Source: Macrococcoides animalis
GTDB taxonomy: Bacteria > Bacillota > Bacilli > Staphylococcales > Staphylococcaceae
Length of the DNA stretch: 64,000 bases
NCBI RefSeq assembly: GCF_047425875.1
Contig: NZ_CP179727.1
Location: forward strand, 1,240,001 to 1,304,000
Direction: 5' to 3'
Shown here: piece by piece, positions 35,879-43,789 of the stretch
Numbering within the stretch: the stretch's first letter is position 1
Layout: each line of letters begins with the position of its first letter
The notes under the pieces: generated by a model
The model's database searches: none
Told to the model about the DNA's origin: nothing
Seen by the model: the letters and a program-made list of their open reading frames with translations, nothing else
Translations under genes and position numbers: made by a program

Positions 35879-36059
35879 GTATGACTTAAATACAATTGTC
35901 GAAATGAAGAAGCCTCATGCTTGTGGAGAAAAACATTTTAAAGTGATTCGTTTAGGTGCAGATATTCGTATTAAATGTGAAGGATGCGGGCGCAGTATTA
36001 TGTTACCTAGACAAGCATTTAATAAAAAAATTAAAAAGATAACGGCACGTGCCGAATAA
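35868..36059 (+). CDS. DUF951 domain protein
   Basis: A 63-residue protein MQNEYDLNTIVEMKKPHACG... with the DUF951 pattern: VEMKKPHACGEKHFKVIRLGADIRIKC then EGCGRSIMLPR. Cysteines near residues 19, 39 and 42 look like a small metal (zinc) site, together with His18. It overlaps the end of the MscS gene and precedes ychF by 11 bp, the conserved order in Firmicutes. The function is not known to me. AAGGGTGATC before ATG 35868 serves as ribosome-binding site. Confidence 0.9.
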   Translation: MQNEYDLNTIVEMKKPHACGEKHFKVIRLGADIRIKCEGCGRSIMLPRQAFNKKIKKITARAE

Positions 36060-36070
36060 GGAGAATAATT

Positions 36071-37171
36071 ATGGCTTTAACAGCAGGAATAGTAGGCTTA
36101 CCAAACGTAGGAAAATCAACATTATTTAATGCTATTACAAAAGCAGGTGCGCTTGCTGCGAACTATCCTTTCGCAACGATTGACCCAAACGTTGGAATAG
36201 TAGAAGTACCCGATGTACGTTTAGATAAATTAACTGAATTAGTAACACCTAAGAAAACAGTACCAACAGCATTCGAATTTACGGATATTGCAGGTATTGT
36301 TAAAGGTGCATCTAAGGGTGAAGGTTTAGGAAATAAATTCTTATCTCATATCCGAGACGTTGATGCAATCTGTCAAGTCGTTCGAGCATTTGAAGATGAG
36401 AACATAACGCATGTATCAGGAACTGTTGACCCTGTTGATGATATTGAGGTCATTAATATGGAGTTGATCTTAGCAGATTTAGAATCTGTTGAGAAACGTT
36501 ACGCACGTGTTCAAAAAATGGCGAAACAAAAAGATAAAGATGCAATGACTGAAGAAGCAATCTTAGCGATTGTGAAAGAAGCATTAGAAAATGAACGTCC
36601 GGCTAGAAGTATCGAATTTACGCCAGAACAAGAAAAGTTAGTGAAAGGTATGCACTTACTGACAGCGAAACCGATGCTTTATGTTGCAAATGTATCTGAA
36701 GACGACTTAGTTGCAGGTGAAGAAAACGAACACGTTAAAGCTATTAAAGCATATGCAGATAATGAAGGTTCTCAAGTGATTGTTATTAGTGCACGTATTG
36801 AAGAAGAACTTGCAGCACTTGATGAAGAAGATAAAAAAGAATATCTGGCTGATTTAGGTATCGAAGAATCAGGTTTAGATAAATTAATTAAAGCGTCTTA
36901 CCATTTGCTAGGCCTTGCGACATACTTTACAGCAGGTGTTCAAGAAGTGCGTGCTTGGACGTTTAGACGCGGTATGACTGCGCCACAGTGTGCTGGGATT
37001 ATTCATACAGACTTTGAACGTGGTTTTATCAGAGCTGAAACGGTAAGCTATAATGATTTAATTGAACATAATGGAATGAGCGCAGCAAAAGAAGCGGGGC
37101 GTGTACGTCTTGAAGGTAAAGATTATATAATGCAAGATGGTGACGTTGTACACTTTAGATTTAACGTATAA
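36071..37171 (+). CDS. ychF: Redox-regulated ATPase YchF
   Basis: Obg-family P-loop protein that prefers ATP and binds ribosomes; implicated in oxidative-stress tolerance. The 366 residues show GLPNVGKSTLFNAITKAG near residue 8, the switch DIAGIVKGASKGEGLGNKFL near 74, the coiled-coil insert (about 130-165) and the C-terminal TGS-like domain ending VVHFRFNV. The G4 position reads NVSE rather than NKxD, the mark of the ATP-preferring YchF group. Confidence 0.97.
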   Translation: MALTAGIVGLPNVGKSTLFNAITKAGALAANYPFATIDPNVGIVEVPDVRLDKLTELVTPKKTVPTAFEFTDIAGIVKGASKGEGLGNKFLSHIRDVDAICQVVRAFEDENITHVSGTVDPVDDIEVINMELILADLESVEKRYARVQKMAKQKDKDAMTEEAILAIVKEALENERPARSIEFTPEQEKLVKGMHLLTAKPMLYVANVSEDDLVAGEENEHVKAIKAYADNEGSQVIVISARIEEELAALDEEDKKEYLADLGIEESGLDKLIKASYHLLGLATYFTAGVQEVRAWTFRRGMTAPQCAGIIHTDFERGFIRAETVSYNDLIEHNGMSAAKEAGRVRLEGKDYIMQDGDVVHFRFNV

Positions 37172-37192
37172 ACTAAACAATAGGAGGATATG

Positions 37193-37516
37193 ATGCAACC
37201 ATTAAAACGACTCATGTATTGTATTAAAGTTATTATAAAGTCGGAAGAAAAAGATAATCCAGTATATCATATAACTTATCATTATTTAGTTCAGGCAGTT
37301 GCGCTATCCGAACCTATAAAGCTAAATGATTCAATTTACAACAAAGTGTCATTTCCTGCGTCTGCAATTCGTTATTTAGATATTGTTGGAACAGATGAAA
37401 TTAATCCAAATGATACGGATTATGAAGAATATGTGCATTTATATCGCTCGGGAGATATTAAGTTATTCTATTCTAAAGAGATTGTAACGTATCAATTAAA
37501 TGAAGTGCATCACTAA
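37193..37516 (+). CDS. Hypothetical protein between ychF and rpsF
   Basis: About 107 residues (MQPLKRLMYCIKVIIKS...), no signal peptide or membrane helix, no motif that I recognise. A strong AGGAGG (37182-37187) precedes it; ATG 37193 fits the spacing better than ATG 37190. Composition and codon use match the neighbours, and the position 18-21 bp after ychF suggests co-transcription. No terminator follows, but the rpsF promoter does. Confidence 0.75.
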   Translation: MQPLKRLMYCIKVIIKSEEKDNPVYHITYHYLVQAVALSEPIKLNDSIYNKVSFPASAIRYLDIVGTDEINPNDTDYEEYVHLYRSGDIKLFYSKEIVTYQLNEVHH

Positions 37517-37533
37517 TTAATGAAAACTAATGA

Positions 37534-37562
37534 TTGATGTAATAAGTAATGTATGCTATAAT
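37534..37562 (+). promoter_or_regulatory. rpsF operon promoter
   Basis: TTGATG (37534-37539), 17-bp spacer ending in TGC, TATAAT (37557-37562): a strong promoter with extended -10. About 78 bp of leader separate it from rpsF. Confidence 0.75.
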
Positions 37563-37585
37563 TCTCTATTGTGAGTAATGAAAAT

Positions 37586-37632
37586 TATTCCTTGCTTTAT
37601 TTCTTAATAAAGCCGCATAGACCATGAGGAGG
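37586..37632 (+). promoter_or_regulatory. Probable S6:S18 autoregulatory leader of rpsF
   Basis: The leader contains CCTTGCTTTATT-tctt-AATAAAGCCGCATAGACC: a hairpin (GCTTTATT/AATAAAGC) followed by the CCG and a purine-rich strand reaching the ribosome-binding site. It resembles the known S6:S18-binding leader motif with its conserved CCG. I have not verified the outer pairing. Confidence 0.4.
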
Positions 37633-37640
37633 TGTAAAAG

Positions 37641-37931
37641 ATGAGAAAATACGAAATTATGTATGTCGTACGTCCGAACATTGAAGAAGATGCTAAGAAA
37701 GCTTTAATCGAGCGTTTCGAAGGTGTTTTAACTTCTAACGGAGCGGAAATCATCGAATCAAAGGATTGGGGTAAACGTCGTTTAGCTTATGAAATCAACG
37801 ATTTTAAAGAAGGTTTCTACCAAATCGTTAAAGTTAATTCAACTGATGCTGCAACAAACGAATTCGATCGATTAGCAAAAATCAACGATGACATTATCCG
37901 TCATATCGTTATACGCGAAGAAGAAAAATAA
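37641..37931 (+). CDS. rpsF: 30S ribosomal protein S6
   Basis: Small-subunit protein that pairs with S18 on the platform. The 96 residues begin MRKYEIMYVVRPNIEE and include the conserved DWGKRRLAYEINDFKEGFY. GAGGAGGTG precedes the ATG. First gene of rpsF-ssb-rpsR. Confidence 0.98.
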   Translation: MRKYEIMYVVRPNIEEDAKKALIERFEGVLTSNGAEIIESKDWGKRRLAYEINDFKEGFYQIVKVNSTDAATNEFDRLAKINDDIIRHIVIREEEK

Positions 37932-37955
37932 ACCTAACATGTGGGGGCGATTTAT

Positions 37956-38483
37956 TTGCTTAACCGAGTTGTATTAGTAGGTCGATTAACTAAAGATCCA
38001 GAATACAGAGTCACACCATCAGGCGTGTCAGTAGCTACATTTACATTAGCGGTTAACCGTACATTTACAAATGCTCAAGGTGAAAGACAGGCTGATTTTA
38101 TCAATTGTGTCGTTTTCCGTAAGCAAGCTGAAAATGTGAATAACTTCTTAAACAAAGGTAGTTTAGCTGGGGTAGATGGCAGATTGCAATCACGTAGTTA
38201 TGATAATCAAGAAGGCCGTAGAGTATATGTAACGGAAGTTATTTGTGATTCAGTACAGTTCTTAGAACCGAAGAATGCAAATCAAAGCCGTTCAAATAAC
38301 GATCCAAGTCAAGACTATTCTAGTTATGACCAAGGTAATTATGGACAACAATCTCAAGGTCAAAATTATCAACCGAGCAATAATAACAATCAACAACAAT
38401 CAAATGCATCAACACCATCAACGAACCCATTTGCTAACGCAACTGGACCGATTGATATCAGTGATGATGATTTACCGTTCTAA
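37956..38483 (+). CDS. ssb: Single-stranded DNA-binding protein
   Basis: Tetrameric ssDNA-binding protein of replication and repair. About 175 residues from TTG 37956: (M)LNRVVLVGRLTKDPEYR is the family start, so the upstream in-frame GTG is not used. The OB fold covers about 1-105; a Q/N/S-rich disordered linker (about 115-160) leads to the conserved acidic tip DISDDDLPF that docks replication partners. The TTG start lies 9 bp after a GGGGG site. Confidence 0.97.
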   Translation: MLNRVVLVGRLTKDPEYRVTPSGVSVATFTLAVNRTFTNAQGERQADFINCVVFRKQAENVNNFLNKGSLAGVDGRLQSRSYDNQEGRRVYVTEVICDSVQFLEPKNANQSRSNNDPSQDYSSYDQGNYGQQSQGQNYQPSNNNNQQQSNASTPSTNPFANATGPIDISDDDLPF

Positions 38484-38517
38484 ATAAAGAAATATTGAAG
38501 TAAGGGAGGCAACAATC

Positions 38518-38760
38518 ATGGCAGGTGGACCAAGAAGAGGCGGTCGTCGTCGTAAAAAGGTTTGTTATTTCACAGCAAACGGAATTACAAAAATCGACTA
38601 TAAAGAAGTAGAAATGCTTAAAAAATTCATTTCTGAGCGTGGAAAAATTTTACCACGTCGTGTAACAGGTACTTCAGCTAAATACCAACGTATGTTAACT
38701 GTAGCTATCAAACGTGCACGTCATATGGCATTATTACCATACGTTAAAGAAGAACAATAG
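38518..38760 (+). CDS. rpsR: 30S ribosomal protein S18
   Basis: 80-residue basic ribosomal protein with the S18 core DYKEVEMLKKFISERGKILPRRVTG and ending HMALLPYVKEEQ. The cysteine in KKVCYF is the usual partly conserved one. Last gene of rpsF-ssb-rpsR, followed by a strong hairpin. Confidence 0.98.
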   Translation: MAGGPRRGGRRRKKVCYFTANGITKIDYKEVEMLKKFISERGKILPRRVTGTSAKYQRMLTVAIKRARHMALLPYVKEEQ

Positions 38761-38768
38761 GATCCTTA

Positions 38769-38809
38769 AATAAGTCATAACTCTTAATGAGTTATGACTT
38801 ATTTTTTTA
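38769..38809 (+). terminator. Terminator after rpsR
   Basis: AATAAGTCATAACTC-ttaat-GAGTTATGACTTATT followed by TTTTT. The next 190 bp (to 39000) are AT-rich with no gene visible. Confidence 0.93.
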
Positions 38810-39000
38810 ACTTTTTATGATTGAAAAATTATCTTTTATGTACTTCATAATAAATTAATATTTGTTAAATAAAGTTAATAAACATAGAGTATATTTTTAC
38901 AATAAAAGTATTGAAATATACATAAAAAGTAAATATAATAAATTTTGTAATTATTAATATTTTGTAATAATTACAAAAATCGAGAGGGAGGTTGACCATT

Positions 39001-39549
39001 ATGAACAATTGGTTAGATACAAATGGAGCATTTGAATTAAATCCATTTGACCGATTAATATTGTACAAAATCTATTATATCTTAGAAAAGTTAGATCCAC
39101 CGAATGCTGAGATGCATCAATTACATCAAAAGATCGTTAGAGATGGTCATGACGCTCAAAATCATATTCTATTAGAAGAGTTGACGTTAGAATATGATAA
39201 GATTCCTCCTCATGTATCTGAGTTTGTTGATGCCGTCATTACTATGTATGTTCATATGACTAAATCATATGCGGCATTAGCAAGGCATGAACTTGAGGTA
39301 CTGAAAGAACATCCGTATTATTCTTTTTTAGGATTTAACCTTGTAGATGAAACGGATTATGAGATTTATGCATTCTTCTATCTCAATGAAATGCGTCAAT
39401 ATGATGGTTATATTGATTTGACACTTTTTAGATCATTAGAATCAAAACCAGTAAGTTATAAGACATATCAACGTATGTTGGATATCTATGAGAGCACTAA
39501 AGTTGATTCATATTTATCTTTCGAAGTTTTGAGTCAAATATTAAGGTAA
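39001..39549 (+). CDS. YfbU family protein
   Basis: About 182 residues without signal peptide or membrane helix. Pattern matches the YfbU family known from E. coli: FDRLILYKIYYILEKLDP(P)NAE near the N-terminus, a central LxxEL...VxDAVxxMYxH region, SFLGFN near residue 110 and the C-terminal YQRMLDIYES...LSFEVLSQIL. The function of YfbU proteins is not established. ATG 39001 sits 10 bp after GGGAGG; the in-frame TTG 38992 is too close. It converges on the acetyltransferase gene through a shared palindrome. Confidence 0.75.
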   Translation: MNNWLDTNGAFELNPFDRLILYKIYYILEKLDPPNAEMHQLHQKIVRDGHDAQNHILLEELTLEYDKIPPHVSEFVDAVITMYVHMTKSYAALARHELEVLKEHPYYSFLGFNLVDETDYEIYAFFYLNEMRQYDGYIDLTLFRSLESKPVSYKTYQRMLDIYESTKVDSYLSFEVLSQILR

Positions 39550-39554
39550 AGAGA

Positions 39555-39607
39555 GTAAAATATAAGAGGAGAATAGGAATAGTTCCTATTCTCCTCTTAT
39601 ATTTTAC
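39555..39607. terminator. Bidirectional terminator, 25-bp perfect palindrome
   Basis: Arms 39555-39579 and 39583-39607 are perfectly complementary around a TAG loop, with T/A-rich ends on both strands. It ends the YfbU gene (plus) and the GNAT gene (minus), and overlaps the GNAT stop codon. Confidence 0.92.
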
Positions 39608-40212
39608 ATCGCATCAATTAGTGTCTCAATGATTTCAGGTTTGATTTGATTACATTGAATATATTTAACACGATAAATATGCTCAATCGCTTTTTTTGAA
39701 GAGTCGTAATCATTTGTTTTTAAGTAAAGATTCATTGGTACAGCCTCATCATTATGAAGACCAGGTTGATGATAGTTATAATCTAATTTTGAGTATCCAA
39801 ATTTCTCATAGAACGTGTGTAGCGGGCTATTACCATCATTATCTTTTTCGCACTCGAGCATAATATGTTCTAAAGAAGTGCCGTTATTCTCGCACAATTT
39901 TACCATAATATCTTCAGCTTCATTCATTAACTGACGAGCTATTTGTTTACCACGTACTTTTGGATTGACTACCAAGTAGACAACATATCCTATACGATAC
40001 ATAATCTCTAAATGAAACGCAATAAATCCATAAAGTGTATCATCCTCAAATATAGCAATGAAGTGATAACGTTCTTCATCTTGCTGTTTTAATTTAAAAG
40101 ATTGTTCGAATACTTCAATTGGTTCACGAATATCATAATCAAATTCAGTATCGTATAATGTCATGCACTTTTGGAAATAGTGGTCGGTTTCTGTTAGATG
40201 TAAAAATTTCAT
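39604..40212 (-). CDS. GNAT family N-acetyltransferase
   Basis: 202-residue acetyl-CoA-dependent acyltransferase of unknown substrate. The GNAT motif A is clear: VVYLVVNPKVRGKQIARQLM near residues 77-96 (V-x-x-x-x-R-G-x-x-I/G-A). The C-terminal part (about 140-202) extends beyond the basic GNAT fold and I recognise no domain in it. No signal peptide. Single gene on the right arm reading against the fork. Confidence 0.85.
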   Translation of the reverse strand: MKFLHLTETDHYFQKCMTLYDTEFDYDIREPIEVFEQSFKLKQQDEERYHFIAIFEDDTLYGFIAFHLEIMYRIGYVVYLVVNPKVRGKQIARQLMNEAEDIMVKLCENNGTSLEHIMLECEKDNDGNSPLHTFYEKFGYSKLDYNYHQPGLHNDEAVPMNLYLKTNDYDSSKKAIEHIYRVKYIQCNQIKPEIIETLIDAM

Positions 40213-40300
40213 TTTAGGACCCCATTTACATTATTTAATATACCTATTGTATCATTTGATTAAATTTATGCACACTTTTAGATTAATAACAGGAAATAAA

Positions 40301-40323
40301 AAAAGCCCTCATTGAGGGCTTTT
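40301..40323 (-). terminator. Terminator after the YsnF-like stress gene
   Basis: AAAAGCCCTC-att-GAGGGCTTTT, with a T run on the minus strand. Confidence 0.9.
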
Positions 40324-40337
40324 AATAAAAAGCTATA

Positions 40338-41321
40338 TTAACGACGGTCAGTTAAATCGTTGTCTAAATCATTGCGACGGTGCGCATTAGTATCATCAAT
40401 TTCAACTTCTTCACGGCGTACTTCTTCTGAAACATGTTCAGTGTCAGTTACACGGTTTTTCTTAATTAGTAACTCTTCTGCAACTACGTTTTCTTTGTCG
40501 ACAGAAACACGTTCTTCAGTTAATGGAACACGAATTGTTTCTTCGTCTAAATCGTTATCGAAATGACCATCAGCTACAGATTCATTTACTTTACGACGTT
40601 CAATTGTTACTTCATCATGTGATACAGGTACATCAAATTCTTGACGCTCAGATACTACATTCTTATCAATTGTTACTTCACCAGATTGAACTGTATCTTT
40701 GTTAACGCGTAAGCGCTCTTCATGTAATTTAATCTTTTCATCATCTGAAATGTCATTACGATCTCTTAAATCGTTATCTAAATAGTTTAAGCGTTCCTCT
40801 TTTGTCAATTTGTTATACTCATCATAGTTTAAATTTTTATTGTTATTCATATTAATCTCTTCCTCTCTAGTTTTTAAATTATTATTGCGGTGTAATTCTG
40901 CATGGTCTGCATCTGTATCAGTGTTATTAATCATCCCTGTAGTGTGACCAGCTACTGTGTTACCTGTTCGATATTCTTTATTTACATCTGAATCGTTTGA
41001 GTAATATGCGTCATTATCTACATATAATAAGATTTTTCCGCTATTTACTGCATTGTCGTATTCTACTCTCTCAGATTCTGATAAGTTCAACTTATCAAAT
41101 ACTTTGTGTTGTGGATCTTCACCTGTAAAGAAAGCAGCCACTTTATCACCGAATGAACCTTCAGCGTCTTTGAATTGTACATCTGTGTAATCTAATGCTG
41201 AGCCTTCTAATTTACTCTTAGAAATGACATGTAAGTCATGCTCTGCAATACCTTCAGATTTAAGTTGGTCGATTCTACGTAACAAACTTTCTTCATTTAA
41301 AAATGTTTCTAAGTTTCTCAT
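40338..41321 (-). CDS. General stress protein, YflT-like N-domain plus DUF2382 (YsnF-like)
   Basis: About 327 residues. N-terminal general-stress-17M/YflT-like region (about 1-100; LRRIDQLKSEGIAEHDLHVISK, FFTGEDP), an acidic Asn-rich linker (about 110-175), and a C-terminal DUF2382 domain (about 185-300) with the repeated pattern ExRxxVxKDTVQSGEVTIDKNVV, VPVSHDEVTIERRKV, IRVPLTEERVSVDKENVVAEE. Very high D/E/N/R content and no Cys. ATG 41321 has a better spacing to GGAGGT than ATG 41327. Molecular function unknown; DUF2382 proteins are general stress proteins in Bacillus, and a sigma-B promoter precedes this gene. Confidence 0.88.
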   Translation of the reverse strand: MRNLETFLNEESLLRRIDQLKSEGIAEHDLHVISKSKLEGSALDYTDVQFKDAEGSFGDKVAAFFTGEDPQHKVFDKLNLSESERVEYDNAVNSGKILLYVDNDAYYSNDSDVNKEYRTGNTVAGHTTGMINNTDTDADHAELHRNNNLKTREEEINMNNNKNLNYDEYNKLTKEERLNYLDNDLRDRNDISDDEKIKLHEERLRVNKDTVQSGEVTIDKNVVSERQEFDVPVSHDEVTIERRKVNESVADGHFDNDLDEETIRVPLTEERVSVDKENVVAEELLIKKNRVTDTEHVSEEVRREEVEIDDTNAHRRNDLDNDLTDRR

Positions 41322-41392
41322 CTTCATCGTACCTCCAATAGTTTGTTTTGTACGTTTCGTGATGACTGATGTTTTATTGTTATGCTAAATAG

Positions 41393-41417
41393 ATACCCGT
41401 GAAGACAAAAGGTAAAC
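41393..41417 (-). promoter_or_regulatory. Sigma-B promoter of the YsnF-like gene
   Basis: On the minus strand GTTTAC (41412-41417), 13-bp spacer, GGGTAT (41393-41398), close to the sigma-B consensus GTTTAA-N12/14-GGGTAT. It lies about 70 bp upstream of the start codon. The rest of the gap, 41418-41690, is AT-rich and I see no gene in it. Confidence 0.75.
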
Positions 41418-41690
41418 ACAAAATTATGAAATTAATATTCTTGTTTAGTAAAAATTAATATGCATATATATAGAAGAAAAGCATGTTTATTAATTAAAAA
41501 TTATAATAATTATTTTTTAAATCTTTTAATTTATACCATGTGATGATGATAAGTACTTTAATATTAGAAGTCATTAATTACTTAATTTACCAATAAATAT
41601 ACTTAATTTCGTTTGTATTATTTAGAATGTTTCGTCAATTTAGTGTTCGAGACCTTTTAATAGAAATAGTATTGCTAAATAGCAATAACT

Positions 41691-41719
41691 TTGATATTAT
41701 CTAAAAATATTATTAATAA
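41691..41719 (+). promoter_or_regulatory. xpt operon promoter
   Basis: TTGATA (41691-41696), 17 bp, TAATAA (41714-41719). Transcription would start at about 41726, exactly at the 5' end of the riboswitch. Confidence 0.65.
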
Positions 41720-41723
41720 GAAT

Positions 41724-41869
41724 AACTCATATAAATTAAAGGATATGGCTTTAGGGTTTCTACCACATTACCGTAAATGATGTGACTATGAGTAATATTA
41801 GTTGCATATTTTCGTATATTTAGTGCGCTTATTACTCATCTTAAATTCTATTTAAGATGGGTATTTTTT
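41724..41869 (+). promoter_or_regulatory. Guanine riboswitch (purine class) of xpt-pbuX-guaBA
   Basis: Aptamer 41724-41794: P1 ACTCAT/ATGAGT, the conserved core TATGGCTTTAGGGTTTCTACC and CCGTAAATGATGTGACTATG. The discriminating base before the last P1 strand is C (GACTATG), which selects guanine/hypoxanthine rather than adenine. The expression platform ends in a terminator stem (ACTCATCTTAAAT/ATTTAAGATGGGT, 41834-41862) with TTTTTT. Guanine should switch the operon off. Confidence 0.95.
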
Positions 41870-41910
41870 ATATCTTTTTACATTCTCAGAGAAATAAAAT
41901 GGAGGTTTCA

Positions 41911-42486
41911 ATGGAGTTTTTACAGCAAAAGGTAATAGAAGACGGTGTCGTGATTGATGGAAGTATTCTGAAAGTAGATTCATTTTTAAATCACCAAATT
42001 GATGCTCAGTTAATGAATGAGATTGGTAAGAATTTATTTGAGACATATAAGGATAAAAATATTACTAAAATACTTACAATCGAAGCGTCAGGTATTGCGC
42101 CAGCTATTATGGCGGCATTACACTTTAATGTTCCTTGTCTGTTTGCTAAAAAAGCACAGCCGAGTACCTTAACAGAAGAAATATACAGTACTGAGATTCA
42201 CTCTTACACTAAAAATAAAACGAACCACGTTATTATTTCTAAAAAATTTTTGAATGAAGATGATCGGGTTTTAATAATCGATGATTTTCTAGCGAATGGT
42301 GAGGCTGCGCTTGGTTTATATAGTTTAGTTAAACAAGCGGGAGCAAGTTGCCAAGGGGTTGGTATAGTTATTGAAAAAAGCTTTCAGAAAGGTCGCCAAA
42401 GGCTGATTAATGAAGGATTAAATGTTACAAGTTTATGTAGAATTGCTTCTTTAGATAATAACCAAGTGACTTTGGTAGGCGAATAG
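41911..42486 (+). CDS. xpt: Xanthine phosphoribosyltransferase
   Basis: Converts xanthine and PRPP to XMP in purine salvage. 191 residues from ATG 41911 (GGAGG at 41901-41905), MEFLQQKVIEDGVVIDG, the length of B. subtilis Xpt. The PRPP loop VLIIDDFLANGEAALG lies near residues 123-138. The longer in-frame start at 41857 lies inside the riboswitch terminator and is rejected. pbuX starts 1 bp after its stop. Confidence 0.97.
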   Translation: MEFLQQKVIEDGVVIDGSILKVDSFLNHQIDAQLMNEIGKNLFETYKDKNITKILTIEASGIAPAIMAALHFNVPCLFAKKAQPSTLTEEIYSTEIHSYTKNKTNHVIISKKFLNEDDRVLIIDDFLANGEAALGLYSLVKQAGASCQGVGIVIEKSFQKGRQRLINEGLNVTSLCRIASLDNNQVTLVGE

Positions 42487-42487
42487 G

Positions 42488-43756
42488 ATGAAAAATTTAT
42501 TATTAAGTATTCAACATTTGTTAGCAATGTATGCTGGCGCGATTATCGTCCCTATCATTGTTGGTGGTGCATTAGGATTTTCATCTAAAGAGACCGCTTA
42601 TCTTGTATCAATTGATATTTTTATGTGTGGTGTGGCAACATTTTTACAAGTATATAAGAAGATAGGAATTGGTTTACCTGTCGTTCTAGGTTGCACGTTT
42701 ACAGCTGTAACTCCTATGATTATGGTAGGATCTAAGCATGGATTAGATACGCTGTATGGATCTTTGTTTGCTTCGGGCATTATTATTGTACTCATTTCAC
42801 CGTTCTTCTCACATTTAATAAAAATATTTCCGCCTGTAGTAACAGGAAGTGTAGTAACAATCATTGGAATTACTTTAATGCCTGTAGCGATGAATAATTT
42901 AGCAGGTGGGCAAGGTGCTAAAGATTATGGAAATTCAAGAAATATTATTTTAGGTATAGTTACATTAGTTATTATTTTAATTATTCATCGATATTCAACA
43001 GGTTTTATTAAATCAATCGCTATATTAATTGGGCTAATTGCTGGAACCATAATATCATCATTTTATGGTTTAGTAAGCTTTGATGCTGTTTCACAATCAA
43101 ATATGTTCGAGTTTCCGAAGCCTTTTAGATTTGCCAGTTTCAAATTTGAAATAGAATCAATTATATTATTTGTAATTATTGGCATAGTTAGCTTGATTGA
43201 ATCGACGGGCGTTTATACAGCGTTAAGTGATATTACAAATATTAAGATTACACGCAAAGACATTTCTAAAGGATATCGTTCAGAAGGATTAGCGATAATA
43301 TTAGGATCAATCTTCAATGCATTTCCTTATACTGCATATTCACAGAATGTCGGTTTAGTCTCCTTATCGGGTGTTAAATCACAAAAAGTAATGTATGGGA
43401 TGGTGGTATTGTTACTTATTTGTGGTTCGATTCCTAAAATTGGCGCATTAGCAACAGTGATTCCACCTTCTGTATTAGGTGGAGCCATGATTGCAATGTT
43501 TGGTATGGTAATGGCATATGGGGTAAAGATGCTTGGAACAATAGATTTTACCAAGCAAGACAATTTACTTATAATTGCTGTATCTGTTGGCATTGGTCTA
43601 GGAATTACAACAGTTCCAAAAGCTTTCAATGGTTTTGACGAAGAATTTACTTGGTTAACACAAAATGGTATTGTTATTGGGACTTTTACAGCGATTATCT
43701 TGAATTTATTTTTTAATGGATTAAACGATAAACAAATCGTGAAAAATATGAAATAA
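42488..43756 (+). CDS. pbuX: Xanthine permease (NCS2 family)
   Basis: Proton-coupled xanthine uptake. The 422 residues give 12-14 membrane helices with the NCS2 features QHLLAMYAGAIIVPIIVGGALG at the N-terminus and the motif SxxESTG (VSLIESTGVYTALSD) near 237. Its start lies one base after the xpt stop, and guaB follows after 33 bp without a terminator. It supplies the substrate for xpt. Confidence 0.95.
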   Translation: MKNLLLSIQHLLAMYAGAIIVPIIVGGALGFSSKETAYLVSIDIFMCGVATFLQVYKKIGIGLPVVLGCTFTAVTPMIMVGSKHGLDTLYGSLFASGIIIVLISPFFSHLIKIFPPVVTGSVVTIIGITLMPVAMNNLAGGQGAKDYGNSRNIILGIVTLVIILIIHRYSTGFIKSIAILIGLIAGTIISSFYGLVSFDAVSQSNMFEFPKPFRFASFKFEIESIILFVIIGIVSLIESTGVYTALSDITNIKITRKDISKGYRSEGLAIILGSIFNAFPYTAYSQNVGLVSLSGVKSQKVMYGMVVLLLICGSIPKIGALATVIPPSVLGGAMIAMFGMVMAYGVKMLGTIDFTKQDNLLIIAVSVGIGLGITTVPKAFNGFDEEFTWLTQNGIVIGTFTAIILNLFFNGLNDKQIVKNMK

Positions 43757-43789
43757 TAGTAAGTAATAAATTACAATGGAGGAATTATA

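Noticed and set aside
41418..41690. A small gene or RNA in the gap between the stress gene and the guanine riboswitch
   Set aside because: The stretch is AT-rich, with no frame preceded by a ribosome-binding site and no convincing hairpin with a T tract.
41857..41910. Longer start for xpt
   Set aside because: It begins inside the terminator stem of the riboswitch; the GGAGG-preceded ATG 41911 matches the family N-terminus.
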